A stretch of DNA of 36,848 nt from an uncultured Clostridia bacterium (GCA_944384535.1 CALWTS010000032.1:1-36848), one strand, 5' to 3'; shown: positions 7,945 to 17,931, counted from the stretch's first letter. Translations and numbers: made by a program. The notes: a model not told the origin generated them from the sequence alone.

Positions 7945-7946
7945 AA

Positions 7947-8747
7947 ATGAATAAATCTTATTTTGGAATTTTTAAAATGGAGTTTAAAGGTGAACTTCAA
8001 TATAGATCAAAAGCAATATCTGGAATGCTTACTCAACTATTTTGGGGATTGTTACAAATATATTTATATACAGCTTTTCTTAATGAAACTCCCGTTGATG
8101 GTTTTAGCATATCACAAATGGCTACATATATTTGGCTGGGACAGGCATTCTACGTGATGAGGTATATCACTGTACCTAAAGAAATAGGAACCAGTATAGT
8201 TAATGGAAATGTATCTTACAATTTTGTAAGACCATTAGATTTATATAATAACTGGTTCTGTGAAAATTTGGGACAAAAAATTGCTTCAACATTATTAAGA
8301 TTTCCTTTAATAATTATACTTGCTCTATTTTTACCGGGAAATTTAAGAATGTATGGTCCTGTTAGCGTTACTGCATTATTATTAACAATTCTTGGAGTTA
8401 TTCTCGGAACATGTATAAGCGTAGCAATCTCTATGTTTACAGTTTATATTACTTTTAAAACATTATCTGAAAAAGGTGCATCAGGAATTGTCTCAACAAT
8501 ATCCGGACTTTTGGGTGGAATGATTATTCCCCTACCTTTAATGCCTCAATCACTTCAAAACGTCATAAATTATTTACCATTTAGATTTATCTCTGATCTT
8601 CCTTTTAGAATATATATTGGAAATGTAGGAATTAGTGAAGGATTAATATTTTTATCAATAGGACTTGCATGGTTAATAGTTTTAATCATACTTGGCAAAC
8701 TTCTTTTAAAATCGGCTTTAAAAAAGACCGTAATACAAGGAGGTTAA
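7947..8747 (+). CDS. ABC-2 family exporter permease, first subunit
   Basis: A 266-residue integral membrane protein, probably with six helices (for example about 60-80, 110-135, 140-170, 180-200, 235-260). It carries the NGNVSYNFVRPLDLY segment (about 85-100) typical of the ABC2_membrane_6 permease family; its partner has GEFDRMLIRPVNIHY at the matching place. It starts two bases after the ATPase stop behind GAGAGG. Subunits of this kind act as heterodimers with a NatA-like ATPase. Confidence 0.9.
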   Translation: MNKSYFGIFKMEFKGELQYRSKAISGMLTQLFWGLLQIYLYTAFLNETPVDGFSISQMATYIWLGQAFYVMRYITVPKEIGTSIVNGNVSYNFVRPLDLYNNWFCENLGQKIASTLLRFPLIIILALFLPGNLRMYGPVSVTALLLTILGVILGTCISVAISMFTVYITFKTLSEKGASGIVSTISGLLGGMIIPLPLMPQSLQNVINYLPFRFISDLPFRIYIGNVGISEGLIFLSIGLAWLIVLIILGKLLLKSALKKTVIQGG

Positions 8748-8748
8748 A

Positions 8749-9528
8749 ATGTTGTATAGTAAATTTTTAAAAATGCATATTCAAACATCAATGCAATATA
8801 GATTCAATACAATTTTTATAGGGCTTACACAAGCAATCATAAATATTGGGGAAGTTTTAAGTGTTTATATATTATTCTCACAATTCAAATCTGTTCAAGG
8901 ATATGGATTTTATGAATGTCTTCTAATGATGGGAATAATATACACGGTATTTGCTACAGCGGAGTGTTTCGCTAGGGGCTACGATGAGTTTCATAAACTA
9001 ATAAAATCCGGAGAATTTGATAGGATGCTAATTCGACCAGTAAATATTCATTATCAAATTTTGGGATCAAAAATAGAACTTACAAAATTAACAAGAGTGA
9101 TTCTTGGAATTATTTTAGTAATAATTGCTTTAATCCATTTAAATATAACTTGGAACATTTTAAAAATTTTAGTATTAATCTCAACTTTTATATGTGGATT
9201 TTTAATTATCACGGGACTATTTATAATAAGCGCAACGATTAGTATTTTTACAATAGAACAATTTGAATTTGTAAACATTTTTACAAATGGAGCTAAAGAA
9301 ATAGCATATTATCCTATTAATATTTATGCAAAGTGGATGACAAGAATCTTTACCTATATTATTCCAGTCGCTTGTTTTAATTATCTTCCATTATCATACT
9401 TATTAGAAATAGGGAATATTCCTATGTGGCTTTGTGCTATATCTCCGTTATTAGGAATGTTATTTATAATTCCTTGCATTATAATTTTTAATTTATGTCT
9501 AAAAAAATATAAAAGCACTGGAACTTAA
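8749..9528 (+). CDS. ABC-2 family exporter permease, second subunit
   Basis: A 259-residue, probably six-helix membrane protein beginning one base after the previous stop; its AAGGAGG lies in the end of the preceding gene, so translation is likely coupled. IKSGEFDRMLIRPVNIHYQI (about 83-102) is the family's cytosolic coupling segment. The two permeases resemble each other in layout but not in detail, consistent with a heterodimer. The operon ends at a strong hairpin immediately downstream. Confidence 0.9.
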   Translation: MLYSKFLKMHIQTSMQYRFNTIFIGLTQAIINIGEVLSVYILFSQFKSVQGYGFYECLLMMGIIYTVFATAECFARGYDEFHKLIKSGEFDRMLIRPVNIHYQILGSKIELTKLTRVILGIILVIIALIHLNITWNILKILVLISTFICGFLIITGLFIISATISIFTIEQFEFVNIFTNGAKEIAYYPINIYAKWMTRIFTYIIPVACFNYLPLSYLLEIGNIPMWLCAISPLLGMLFIIPCIIIFNLCLKKYKSTGT

Positions 9529-9530
9529 TA

Positions 9531-9565
9531 AAAAAGCATGTATTTTAATATACATGCTTTTTTTA
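9531..9565. terminator. Bidirectional terminator after the ABC operon
   Basis: GCATGTAT and ATACATGC form an eight-bp stem around a six-base loop, flanked by A-run and T-run. It serves the ABC operon on the plus strand and the convergent membrane-protein gene on the minus strand. Confidence 0.85.
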
Positions 9566-9571
9566 AAAAAA

Positions 9572-10081
9572 CTAATTTTTATTTACTTTAAAACTGTTTT
9601 TCAACTTATCTATTAAATAACTTATCAATGTAAGAACAAAAACCTCTATTACTAATAAAAAATTAGTAATGCTTGCCCAACCTATTGAATAAATACTTTC
9701 TATTTTATTTTGTTTTGCAGTTTCAAAAATTAAACAAACAAAACAAACAAAACCAGCACATAAAATAATAGTTCCTAATGCAAAATTTAATTTCTTTAAT
9801 ATTAACTCTATTTTGTTACCTTTTATCAACTGAAAATCATATAAAAGATAAACGGTATTTACTATTAATAAAATACTAAACAAAATCAATAAAAATAATA
9901 ATGATAATGATATAAAAACTCCTAACACACTTTCTGTATGAAAATTTATTAACTCATACCCACTAACCTTTAATATAGTTGAATTTTGAATATGATTTTG
10001 TGTCAAAAATACAAAAAATAACAATGTCGCAATGATTAATAAACAATGAATCACTTTTTCAAAAATTTTCGTATTTTTCAT
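9572..10081 (-). CDS. Four-helix membrane protein of unknown function
   Basis: A 169-residue protein with four predicted membrane helices at about 11-27, 50-77, 95-117 and 132-158, and short charged loops. The start is ATG 10081 behind GAGG six bases upstream. No family is recognised. It is followed by the terminator shared with the ABC operon and preceded by the terminator at 10139-10168, so it may be monocistronic. Confidence 0.6.
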   Translation of the reverse strand: MKNTKIFEKVIHCLLIIATLLFFVFLTQNHIQNSTILKVSGYELINFHTESVLGVFISLSLLFLLILFSILLIVNTVYLLYDFQLIKGNKIELILKKLNFALGTIILCAGFVCFVCLIFETAKQNKIESIYSIGWASITNFLLVIEVFVLTLISYLIDKLKNSFKVNKN

Positions 10082-10138
10082 TTTAATCCTCTATCAGCCA
10101 AAATATAATCAATTTAATATTAAAAAGTCAATTAAAAA

Positions 10139-10168
10139 TAATAAACTGAACGAAAGTCAGTTTATTAT
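10139..10168. terminator. Terminator overlapping the stop of the 275-residue unknown gene
   Basis: AATAAACTGA and TCAGTTTATT form a ten-bp stem with a short loop and T-rich flanks on both sides. On the minus strand it ends the gene at 10165-10992; its first arm includes that gene's stop codon. Confidence 0.75.
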
Positions 10169-10992
10169 TTTAAAAAATCTTCAAATACCTTTTCTGTTGC
10201 TTTACTCTTTTTGTAATTATCATCTTTTTCAGTTGTCATTTCATATATCTTTCTTTCTGCATATTTTCTTGCTTCTTCTATACCATATAAATAAGCTATT
10301 TTTTCAACTGTTGACAAATCTGCATTAAATGAAATATTATTTTTATAAACAAGTTTATTATCTTGATTGCTAATAGAATAAACACCTCTAGTTGTTCCTA
10401 TAAATCTAAAATTCACATTACCAAATTGAATTATCAAATTTTTAGCATTATTTCCCTTAACATATATTTTTTTAGGACCTTTTTGTGCTTTTATTTTCCC
10501 ATTCGAAAAAGTAGTAACATATGCATATTGATTGTTTAATTGCTTAAGTCTTTCAACCATTTTGTCATTAATTACTGGTGTAAAAGGAGTTAAACTCATT
10601 AATTTTAAATCTTCAATAATTTTGCCTATTTGATCTTTAATTTCAAGCTTATCCTTATATTCTTTAACAATATCAAACTTCCCATTTATAGATTCTTTTT
10701 CTTGAAAGAATAAAGATAAAGGATTTAAAATTAAATTCTTTTCATTTTTTGTATCATTGAACATATTATGAAGCGTGCTTATTTCATGTTCACACCCTAC
10801 AGGTCTTTCATGCAGGAGTACCACTATTGCAACGAGTGCTTTTACATATTCTCCATTTTTATTAAGAGAATCCTTTTCCCAATTTTCATTCACATATTTT
10901 TCAAAGCCTTCTTTATCTACTGAATAAAAACGCCCTATTTCAATAATTTTATCTTTACTTAATCTTTTAATAATTTGGTATAAATTTGTCAT
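10165..10992 (-). CDS. Hypothetical protein, 275 residues
   Basis: Start ATG 10992 behind AAGGAAT. The protein is soluble, Lys-rich and without cysteine clusters or recognised motifs. The N-terminal half is predicted helical (DKIIEIGRFYSVDKEGFEKYV and a later ALVAIVVLLHERPVGCEHE). The middle (about 140-215) looks beta-rich (KKIYVKGNNAKNLIIQFG, VNFRFIGTTRGVYSI), and a helical KIAYLYGIEEARKYAERKIYEM follows near the C-terminus. I do not recognise the family. It sits between the membrane-protein gene and a nucleotidyltransferase, with its own terminator. Confidence 0.55.
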   Translation of the reverse strand: MTNLYQIIKRLSKDKIIEIGRFYSVDKEGFEKYVNENWEKDSLNKNGEYVKALVAIVVLLHERPVGCEHEISTLHNMFNDTKNEKNLILNPLSLFFQEKESINGKFDIVKEYKDKLEIKDQIGKIIEDLKLMSLTPFTPVINDKMVERLKQLNNQYAYVTTFSNGKIKAQKGPKKIYVKGNNAKNLIIQFGNVNFRFIGTTRGVYSISNQDNKLVYKNNISFNADLSTVEKIAYLYGIEEARKYAERKIYEMTTEKDDNYKKSKATEKVFEDFLK

Positions 10993-11074
10993 CTTTTAAT
11001 TCCTTTTGAACAATATTCTACCACAATTTTATTATAATTGCAATAAAATATTTTAATAAACTTATATGGATAAA

Positions 11075-11956
11075 TTAGTTTTTAAAAGATTTATAAAAAT
11101 CTAATCTTTTTAAAACTTTATTTCTATAATCATCTGGATATTGAGATATTAAATCTAAAAATTTATTAAAAGAAATTATATTTGATTGCAATAAACTAAG
11201 TTCTATGCAACCATAAGCACCATAATTATCTTCAAAAATTTTAACTTTTTGCGATGCTTGCAGTAAACTATCGTGTGTTCCCGTATCAAGCCATAAACAT
11301 TCTTCATTAAGTCTAGCTATTTTAGCTCTTTTTTCATGTAAAAAAATCTTGTTCAAATCTGTTGTTTCATACTCTCCCCTTTTAGATAAAGATAAATTAT
11401 CTAATTTATCAAAAACATCTTTAGAATATATCATTAATCCTGTAGTAACTAAATTACTTTTTGGAAATAATGGTTTTTCCTCAATATCTAAAATATTATC
11501 CTTTTCATCTACTTCAATAACTCCAAATCTTGTAGGATCATCAACCTCTTTTGCAAAGATTGTTACTCCATCAATATTCAATAAATGTTTTTTTACAATA
11601 TCTATCAAAAAATTTGATAAAAACAAATTATCACTAAAAACTAAAACAATATCATCATTTATATTTTCTTTTTTAACTATTTTAAGTCCATTTGCAGACC
11701 CCATAGGTTTATCTTCTATTAAAATATTTATACTAACACCAAACTCATCATATTTTTTATCAAATAAATTTTTGTAAATTAAATAATCTCTATTTGTACA
11801 AACAATATAAATTTCTTTTATATTACAACTAATTAACAAACTTATTGAATAGAAAATCATCGGCTTATCATAAATTGGTAATAATGCCTTTCCCATTGCT
11901 AAAGTAGATGGTCTTAACCTAGATGACAATCCACCTGCTAAAATTATTCCTTTCAT
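11075..11956 (-). CDS. Glucose-1-phosphate thymidylyltransferase-like sugar nucleotidyltransferase
   Basis: 293 residues, the usual length of RmlA-type enzymes, which join a nucleoside triphosphate to a sugar 1-phosphate for cell-surface glycan synthesis. Seen in the sequence: N-terminal MKGIILAGG with SSRLRP replacing the common SGTRLYP, LLPIYDKPMIFYSIS, a metal-binding FSDNLF, EEKPLFPKSN followed by TTGLMIYS, and WLDTGTH near residue 225. Deviations (EDKPMGSANG in place of the QPSPDGLAQAF loop) make the exact nucleotide and sugar uncertain. The start is ATG 11956 behind AGGAG. No other dTDP-sugar genes are in the window. Confidence 0.8.
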   Translation of the reverse strand: MKGIILAGGLSSRLRPSTLAMGKALLPIYDKPMIFYSISLLISCNIKEIYIVCTNRDYLIYKNLFDKKYDEFGVSINILIEDKPMGSANGLKIVKKENINDDIVLVFSDNLFLSNFLIDIVKKHLLNIDGVTIFAKEVDDPTRFGVIEVDEKDNILDIEEKPLFPKSNLVTTGLMIYSKDVFDKLDNLSLSKRGEYETTDLNKIFLHEKRAKIARLNEECLWLDTGTHDSLLQASQKVKIFEDNYGAYGCIELSLLQSNIISFNKFLDLISQYPDDYRNKVLKRLDFYKSFKN

Positions 11957-12110
11957 ATAAACTCCTATCTACACAAGTTATATTATATTATAAAATAATT
12001 TAATATAATATCAAAACAACTAAAGCAAAATAGTAATAAACATAGGATTAATTATAAAAAAAATTTTTAAAAAGTACAAATTTATGTTATTATTAACCAT
12101 AAGGTGAAAA

Positions 12111-13265
12111 ATGAAAATTTATGATGTTATAGTTTTAGGAGGAGGAGCAAGTGGCTGTATAGCATCTATATTTGCTTCTAAAAGAAATAAAAAAATATTA
12201 ATTATTGATCAACAAAATAAATTAGCAAAAAAAATATTGGTTACTGGAAATGGTCGATGTAACTTAACTAATTTGGTTATAAAAGAAAATAGTTATAACC
12301 AAAATATTAAAAATTATTTAAAATTTTTCGATATATCACAAACACTTAACTTTTTTAATAAAATTGGGCTAGAATATTACGTCGATGAAGAAAAAAGAGT
12401 TTATCCTTTATCCAATTCTGCAAAATCAGTAACTGAAGTCCTTCTTAATCAAATAAATAAATTAAATATAGAAATTAAGTTAGATTGTAAAATAACTCAA
12501 ATTAAAAAAGAAAAAAATCTATTTTATCTTTTTTCAGATAGCAAACAATACATAAGTAAAAAATTGGTGGTTGCAACTGGCGGAAATACTTTTTTTGATA
12601 TTATTGAAAAAATGAATATTAATATTAAAAAATTTTATCCTAGTTTAGTATCAATAAAACTAAATTCAAATAAAAATTTAGCAAATATTCGTCTTTCAAA
12701 TGTAGAAATAAAAATCATCCAAAATAAAAATATATATAAAGAATATGGAGAAATCTTGTTCAAAGATGGAGGAATCAGTGGCATTTCTATTTTTAATTTG
12801 TCTTCCTATTTATCCCGCACAAATGACTTTTCTGGAAAATTAAGTATCGATTTATTACCTAAGTTTACATTAAAAGACTTAATATCAATGTTGAAAGAAC
12901 GCAAAACTCTAAACATTCAAATAAATAAATTTTTTGATGGATTATTTGTTAAACAAATTGCGTACGAAATTTTAAATAGGTTAAAAATAAATGAAAATCG
13001 AAATTGCAGTGAGTTGTCTATATCTGAAATAGAATCAATGGCAAAATTAATTAAAAATTTATCTTTTGATATTAAAGGATTTTTTGATAATAATCAAGTA
13101 TTTTCGGGAGGTGTGAATCTTGAAGATCTTACATCTTCTCTAGAGTCTAAAAAAATTAAAAATCTTTATTTTTGTGGTGAAATATGCAATGTTGATGGAC
13201 AATGTGGCGGATACAATCTTCAATGGGCATGGACAAGTGGAAAAATCGTGGGAGAAAATATATGA
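12111..13265 (+). CDS. HI0933/YhiN-family FAD-dependent oxidoreductase
   Basis: A 384-residue flavoprotein of the HI0933 (YhiN, BaiN-like) family. The N-terminal Rossmann motif is VIVLGGGASG (about 6-15), followed by the family hallmark AKKILVTGNGRCNLTN (about 40-55). The FAD is closed by the C-terminal FCGEICNVDGQCGGYNLQWA motif. The reaction in this organism is unknown; some relatives reduce steroid-like or other C=C bonds. The start is ATG behind AAGGTG. Its stop overlaps the start of the next flavoprotein gene (ATGA), so the two are translationally coupled. Confidence 0.9.
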   Translation: MKIYDVIVLGGGASGCIASIFASKRNKKILIIDQQNKLAKKILVTGNGRCNLTNLVIKENSYNQNIKNYLKFFDISQTLNFFNKIGLEYYVDEEKRVYPLSNSAKSVTEVLLNQINKLNIEIKLDCKITQIKKEKNLFYLFSDSKQYISKKLVVATGGNTFFDIIEKMNINIKKFYPSLVSIKLNSNKNLANIRLSNVEIKIIQNKNIYKEYGEILFKDGGISGISIFNLSSYLSRTNDFSGKLSIDLLPKFTLKDLISMLKERKTLNIQINKFFDGLFVKQIAYEILNRLKINENRNCSELSISEIESMAKLIKNLSFDIKGFFDNNQVFSGGVNLEDLTSSLESKKIKNLYFCGEICNVDGQCGGYNLQWAWTSGKIVGENI

Positions 13266-14836
13266 TTAAAATTGAACAAATAAAAATAAACATAGGATTT
13301 ACTTGTGAAACTATTAAAGAAAAATGTTCATCAATTTTATCTATTAAAAAAGAAAATATAACTAAACTCATAATTTTAAAACAGTCTATTGATGCTAGAC
13401 ACAAACCTAACATTTTTTATGTTTTGAATGTAGCGTTAGAACTGTCTAATAATTTAGAAAATAAGTTTAAAGAATTAAAGTATGAAATACCTGATTTATT
13501 TTTAAAATATGAAAAAAAAGTTTTGACTACACCACCCGTTATTATCGGATTTGGACCAAGCGGAATGTTTGCAGGACTTACTCTTGCAAGAATGGGACTA
13601 AATCCAATTATTATTGAACAAGGAAAAAACGTTGATGAAAGAGAAAAAGATGTTCAAGCTTTCTGGAAAAATAAAATTATAAATAAATTTTCAAATGTTC
13701 AATTTGGCGAAGGAGGAGCAGGCACTTTCAGTGATGGTAAATTGAATAGTAATTTAGATAATATTTATTGCAAAAAAGTATTAAATGAACTAAAAAGATT
13801 TGGAGCTCCAGAAGAAATAACTTATCAATCAAAACCACATATAGGAAGTGATATGTTAAAAAAAGTCGTAAAGAATATAAGAAAAGAAATACTATCATTA
13901 GGTGGCAAAATTTACTTTTCAAGCAAATTTGAAGATTTTTCTGTCGAAAATAATCAAATTACTTCAATTAAAATAAGAAATTTAAATAATGACAATGTCT
14001 ATAATTTTCAAACTTCACATTTACTTCTTTGTGTTGGTCATAGTGCTAGAGATGTTTTTAAATTATTGTATAATAAGAAGGTTGATATCAAACAAAAACC
14101 ATTCGCTATGGGAGTGAGGATTGAACAAAAACAATTTGATATAAACGAATCGCAATATGGTAGAAATTATGATAAAAGACTTCCTCCTGCCGATTATAAG
14201 TTAGTAGTACATTTACCAACAAATAGAAGTGTTTTTACTTTTTGTATGTGTCCCGGTGGACAAATAATTTCATCAGGTAGTAATGAAAATGAAATTGTTA
14301 CAAATGGCATGAGTAATTTCGCAAGAAACTCAAAATTCGCAAATAGTGCTATTTTAGTCAATGTTACACCAAATGATTTTAATTCATCTCATCCTTTGGC
14401 GGGAATAGAATTTCAAAAAAAATATGAGAATCTCGCGTTTAAAATTGCTGGAGAAAATTACAATGCTCCAGCACAAAATGTTAAAAGTTTTTTAGAAGAT
14501 GATGAAAATATTTTAAATAATGTTTCAACTTTTAAACCAGGTATAACACTAACCAATTTAAAAAATTGTCTTCCAGACTTTATTTATACATCTTTAAAGC
14601 AAGCTTTACCTTTATTTAACCAAAAACTTAAAAATTTTGCAAAAGGAGAAAATTTGTTAATTGCAATTGAATCTAGAAGTAGTTGTCCTATTACAATTTT
14701 GCGTGATCAAGATTTTCAATGTAATATTAAAGGAATTTATCCTGTTGGTGAAGGTGCAGGATATGCTGGTGGAATCATGTCAAGTGCACAAGATGGAATA
14801 AAAGTCGCAGAAAAAATATATGAAAAAATAAAATAA
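13262..14836 (+). CDS. COG2509-type FAD-dependent dehydrogenase
   Basis: The start is ATG 13262, which overlaps the previous TGA and has GGGAG seven bases upstream, giving 524 residues. The first ~75 residues form the small N-terminal domain usual in this family (KQSIDARHKPNIFYVL). A Rossmann fold follows with VIIGFGPSGMFAGLTLARMG (about 93-112), then QFGEGGAGTFSDGKLNS, GSDMLKK, and a C-terminal GVGEGAGYAGGIMSSA-like FAD contact (PVGEGAGYAGGI). The family is uncharacterised biochemically. A shorter relative lies at 22416-23804. It is coupled to the upstream YhiN-like gene, suggesting that the two act in one process. Confidence 0.88.
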   Translation: MIKIEQIKINIGFTCETIKEKCSSILSIKKENITKLIILKQSIDARHKPNIFYVLNVALELSNNLENKFKELKYEIPDLFLKYEKKVLTTPPVIIGFGPSGMFAGLTLARMGLNPIIIEQGKNVDEREKDVQAFWKNKIINKFSNVQFGEGGAGTFSDGKLNSNLDNIYCKKVLNELKRFGAPEEITYQSKPHIGSDMLKKVVKNIRKEILSLGGKIYFSSKFEDFSVENNQITSIKIRNLNNDNVYNFQTSHLLLCVGHSARDVFKLLYNKKVDIKQKPFAMGVRIEQKQFDINESQYGRNYDKRLPPADYKLVVHLPTNRSVFTFCMCPGGQIISSGSNENEIVTNGMSNFARNSKFANSAILVNVTPNDFNSSHPLAGIEFQKKYENLAFKIAGENYNAPAQNVKSFLEDDENILNNVSTFKPGITLTNLKNCLPDFIYTSLKQALPLFNQKLKNFAKGENLLIAIESRSSCPITILRDQDFQCNIKGIYPVGEGAGYAGGIMSSAQDGIKVAEKIYEKIK

Positions 14837-14862
14837 CGTTGAAACGTTATTTTATTTTTTTC
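14824..14862. terminator. Bidirectional terminator between two converging genes
   Basis: ATAAAATAACG and CGTTATTTTAT pair around a six-base loop with T-runs on both strands. The stem overlaps the final codons of both the flavoprotein gene (plus) and the phosphoketolase gene (minus), whose stops are only ten bases apart. Confidence 0.8.
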
Positions 14863-17207
14863 CATTTCCAGTTTTCAATTTCTGGCATATCCTGCCCATA
14901 CCTAGAAATATATTTTTTATGTTTTTCAAGTTTATCATTCATTAATTTAACTAAATCTTGTCTTTTTTCTGTTAAATTTAATTTTTCTAAAACAGATAAA
15001 AATAAATGATATCTATCAATTTTATTTTGAACCCTCATATCAAAAGCTGTAGTGATGGTTCCCTCTTCTTGATAACCATGAACATCAATATTTTTATTAA
15101 CTCTAGATACCATTAACTCATGAATTAATCTAGGATAACCATGAAAATTAAAAACTATAGGTTTATTTTTTGTAAATAAATTATTAAATTCATCATCTGT
15201 GAAACCATGTGGATGAACAAGATTAGATTCTAATCTCATTAAATCTACCACATTTATAAACTTATATTTAATATCAGGCAAATATTCATTAATAAGACTT
15301 ACTGTTGCTAATGCTTCTAATGTAGGAGTATCTCCGGCAGATGCAATAACTATATCAGGTTGTTTATCATCGTTGTTACTTGCCCAGTCCCAAACAGAAA
15401 TTCCCTTTGTACAATGAATAATTGCACTTTCAATATCTAACCATTGGTATGATGGATGTTTTGATGCAACAATAGCATTTATATAATTTTTGCTTGCTTG
15501 ACAATGATTATAACAAGATATTAAGCAATTTGCATCTGGTGGTAAGTATATTCTAACAATATCTGCTTTTTTATTTACTAAATGATCAAGAAATCCAGGT
15601 TCTTGGTGAGTATAACCATTATGATCTTGTTGCCATACGTTTGAAGTCAAAAGGAGATTAAGTGAAGGTATCGGTTTTCGCCATGATAATTCTTTACAAA
15701 CTTTTAACCACTTAGCATGTTGAGAAACCATAGAATCAACAACCCTAATAAAAGCTTCATAACTCACAAAAGTTCCATATCTTCCTGTCAAAATATAACC
15801 TTCTAACCACCCTTCACAAGCATGTTCACTTAAATAACTATCCATAATTTTACCTTGAGAAGAAAGAAATTCATCGCTATTTATTATGTTTGCGTTAAAA
15901 TCACGCTTTTCTTCTTCGAAGATATGATATAACCTATTCGACATAGCCTCATCAGGACAAAAGATTCTAAAATTATTGTTTTCTTTGTTTAGTTTAAAAA
16001 TATCTCTAATATATTTACTTAACTCCAACATGTCTTGCTTTTTAACATTTCCAGGACTTTCAACATTTACAGCATAATCTCTAATATCTGGTAATATTAA
16101 ATCTTTAGAATAATTTCCTCCATTTGTTGTAGGATTTGCACTTATTCTTTTTTCACCCTTAGGTAAAATATCCTTAAGCTCGCCATTTAATTGATAGTTT
16201 TCATCAAAGAGTTCTTCTGGTTTATAACTTTTTAACCATTTCTCTAAAAGTTTTAAATGTTCTTCTTTTTCCATGGTTATAGGAACTTGATGCGCTCTAA
16301 AACTTCCCTCAATTTGTTTATCATCTACCAATTTTGGTCCAGTCCATCCTTTAGGAGTTTTTAAAACAATCATTGGCCATAAAGGACGATATGATAATTT
16401 CCCATCTCTTGCCTTTTGTTGTATTGCCTTAATACTTTCAATACACTTATCCATAGCTTTTGCCATAATTTTATGCATCTCTTTTGGATTATTACCCTCA
16501 ACGAAATAAGGAATCCAGCCATAACCATTTAATAAATTAATTAATTCTATTTTTGATATTCTTGATAAAACTGTTGGACTGCTAATTTTATATCCATTTA
16601 AGTGTAAAATCGGAAGAACAGCTCCATCTGTAACAGGATTAATAAATTTATTTGAATGCCAAGATGTAGCTAAAGGTCCGGTTTCTGCTTCTCCATCTCC
16701 AACAACTACAGCAGCTATTAAATCTTTGTTATCAAAAACAGCTCCAAATCCATGAAGTAATGAATATCCTAATTCTCCACCTTCATGCATAGATCCAGGT
16801 GTAGCAGGAGCAACATGACTTGACACACCACCAGGAAAAGAAAATTGTTTGCAAAATTTAGTCATTCCTTCTTTGTCCTGACTGATATTAGGATAAATTT
16901 CACTGTAATATCCTTCTAAATAACTATTTGCTAAAAAAAAGTTTCCCCCATGTCCAGGACCAGAAATTAAAATCATATTTAAATCATATTTATTAATAAC
17001 TCTATTTAAATGAGCATAAACAAAATTTTGTCCAGCAACAGTTCCCCAATGTCCTAAAATTTTCTTTTTAACATGTTTTTTCTCAAGGGGTTGTTTTAGT
17101 AATGGATTTTCTAACAAATAAAGTTGTGCAACAGATAAATAATTACAAGCATTCCAATATTTGTTTATTTTTTCTAAATAACTTTTACTATTATATACGT
17201 TTGACAC
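14847..17207 (-). CDS. xfp: Xylulose-5-phosphate/fructose-6-phosphate phosphoketolase
   Basis: 786 residues, full family length. This thiamine-diphosphate enzyme splits xylulose 5-phosphate (often also fructose 6-phosphate) with phosphate into acetyl phosphate and glyceraldehyde 3-phosphate or erythrose 4-phosphate, in the cytosol. Motifs: LGHWGTVAGQNF (51-62), ISGPGHGG (81-88), HEGGELGYSL (141-150), the ThDP/metal motif GDGEAETGP (170-178), HLNGYKIS, and C-terminal NVWQQDHNGYTHQEPG. Translation starts with GTG at 17207 behind GGAGG. It is monocistronic between its own promoter and the terminator shared with the converging gene. It suggests heterofermentative sugar use, with acetyl phosphate as an ATP source. 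Confidence 0.97.
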   Translation of the reverse strand: MSNVYNSKSYLEKINKYWNACNYLSVAQLYLLENPLLKQPLEKKHVKKKILGHWGTVAGQNFVYAHLNRVINKYDLNMILISGPGHGGNFFLANSYLEGYYSEIYPNISQDKEGMTKFCKQFSFPGGVSSHVAPATPGSMHEGGELGYSLLHGFGAVFDNKDLIAAVVVGDGEAETGPLATSWHSNKFINPVTDGAVLPILHLNGYKISSPTVLSRISKIELINLLNGYGWIPYFVEGNNPKEMHKIMAKAMDKCIESIKAIQQKARDGKLSYRPLWPMIVLKTPKGWTGPKLVDDKQIEGSFRAHQVPITMEKEEHLKLLEKWLKSYKPEELFDENYQLNGELKDILPKGEKRISANPTTNGGNYSKDLILPDIRDYAVNVESPGNVKKQDMLELSKYIRDIFKLNKENNNFRIFCPDEAMSNRLYHIFEEEKRDFNANIINSDEFLSSQGKIMDSYLSEHACEGWLEGYILTGRYGTFVSYEAFIRVVDSMVSQHAKWLKVCKELSWRKPIPSLNLLLTSNVWQQDHNGYTHQEPGFLDHLVNKKADIVRIYLPPDANCLISCYNHCQASKNYINAIVASKHPSYQWLDIESAIIHCTKGISVWDWASNNDDKQPDIVIASAGDTPTLEALATVSLINEYLPDIKYKFINVVDLMRLESNLVHPHGFTDDEFNNLFTKNKPIVFNFHGYPRLIHELMVSRVNKNIDVHGYQEEGTITTAFDMRVQNKIDRYHLFLSVLEKLNLTEKRQDLVKLMNDKLEKHKKYISRYGQDMPEIENWKWKKIK

Positions 17208-17230
17208 TTAAACTCCTCCAATACTATATT

Positions 17231-17259
17231 ATGATAACATATCAAAAATTTATTAACAA
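17231..17259 (-). promoter_or_regulatory. Phosphoketolase promoter
   Basis: TTGTTA (17254-17259) and TATCAT (17231-17236) are separated by 17 bases, with TGT before the -10. The sequence around the -10, TATGTTATCAT, is the same as in the promoter of the RNase R-like gene. Confidence 0.6.
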
Positions 17260-17343
17260 ATAAATGTAAATAAAAAAAACTAATTAAAACATATTTCCGC
17301 TAAAATTTTTAATAAGAATTAAATCAAAACCATAAGATAAAAT

Positions 17344-17931
17344 TTAAGATTTTTGTTCTCTTAATTTTTTAACATAACAAGAATAACACATACTTTCATA
17401 TTTTTCATCTCCACCAATATCAAGTTCATTTCCGTTTGTAACAATTTTATTATTAATAATTCGTGCGTTAACCGTAGCTTTTCTTCCACATTTACAAATT
17501 GATTTAATTTCCATCAAAGAATCTGATATTTCTACAAGTCTTTTACTTCCTTCAAAAAGTTCCGTTTTGTAATTAGTTAACAAACCATAACATAGTACAG
17601 GAATTTGTAATGAAATATCTTTTAATTGATTAACTTGTTGTTTAGTTAAAAATTGACATTCATCAATAATTAAAACATTTTTATTATCTATGATAGAAAA
17701 TTTAGAACAAATTTCAAAAAAATTGTCATTTTTATTAAATTCTAAACATTCACTTATCAAACCTATTCTACTACTAACTAGTGCTTTTCCATCTTTAACC
17801 GTTCTATTATCGATAGATGGTTTCATTAAAAAAACATTAAAACCTTTTTGTTCATAATTAAATTTACACATTAAAGCTTGAGCAGTTTTACTACTCCCCA
17901 TAGCACCATATTTAAAATATAATTTACCCAT
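17344..17931 (-). CDS. tdk: Thymidine kinase (TK1 type)
   Basis: The start is ATG 17931 behind GTGGAG, giving 195 residues, the standard length; the longer frame to 17976 lacks a ribosome site. The enzyme phosphorylates thymidine with ATP in pyrimidine salvage. Walker A is GAMGSSKT (9-16), the metal-binding DECQFL follows VLIID (about 91-96), and the zinc-binding lasso uses the cysteines in ICKCGRKA and MCYSCY near the C-terminus. It follows the RNase R-like gene on the same strand, but a strong terminator separates them. Confidence 0.95.
   Translation of the reverse strand: MGKLYFKYGAMGSSKTAQALMCKFNYEQKGFNVFLMKPSIDNRTVKDGKALVSSRIGLISECLEFNKNDNFFEICSKFSIIDNKNVLIIDECQFLTKQQVNQLKDISLQIPVLCYGLLTNYKTELFEGSKRLVEISDSLMEIKSICKCGRKATVNARIINNKIVTNGNELDIGGDEKYESMCYSCYVKKLREQKS

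Noticed and set aside
13156..13413. Antisense frame across the flavoprotein overlap
   Set aside because: It is a shadow of two well-supported plus-strand genes with clear domain motifs and has no ribosome site.
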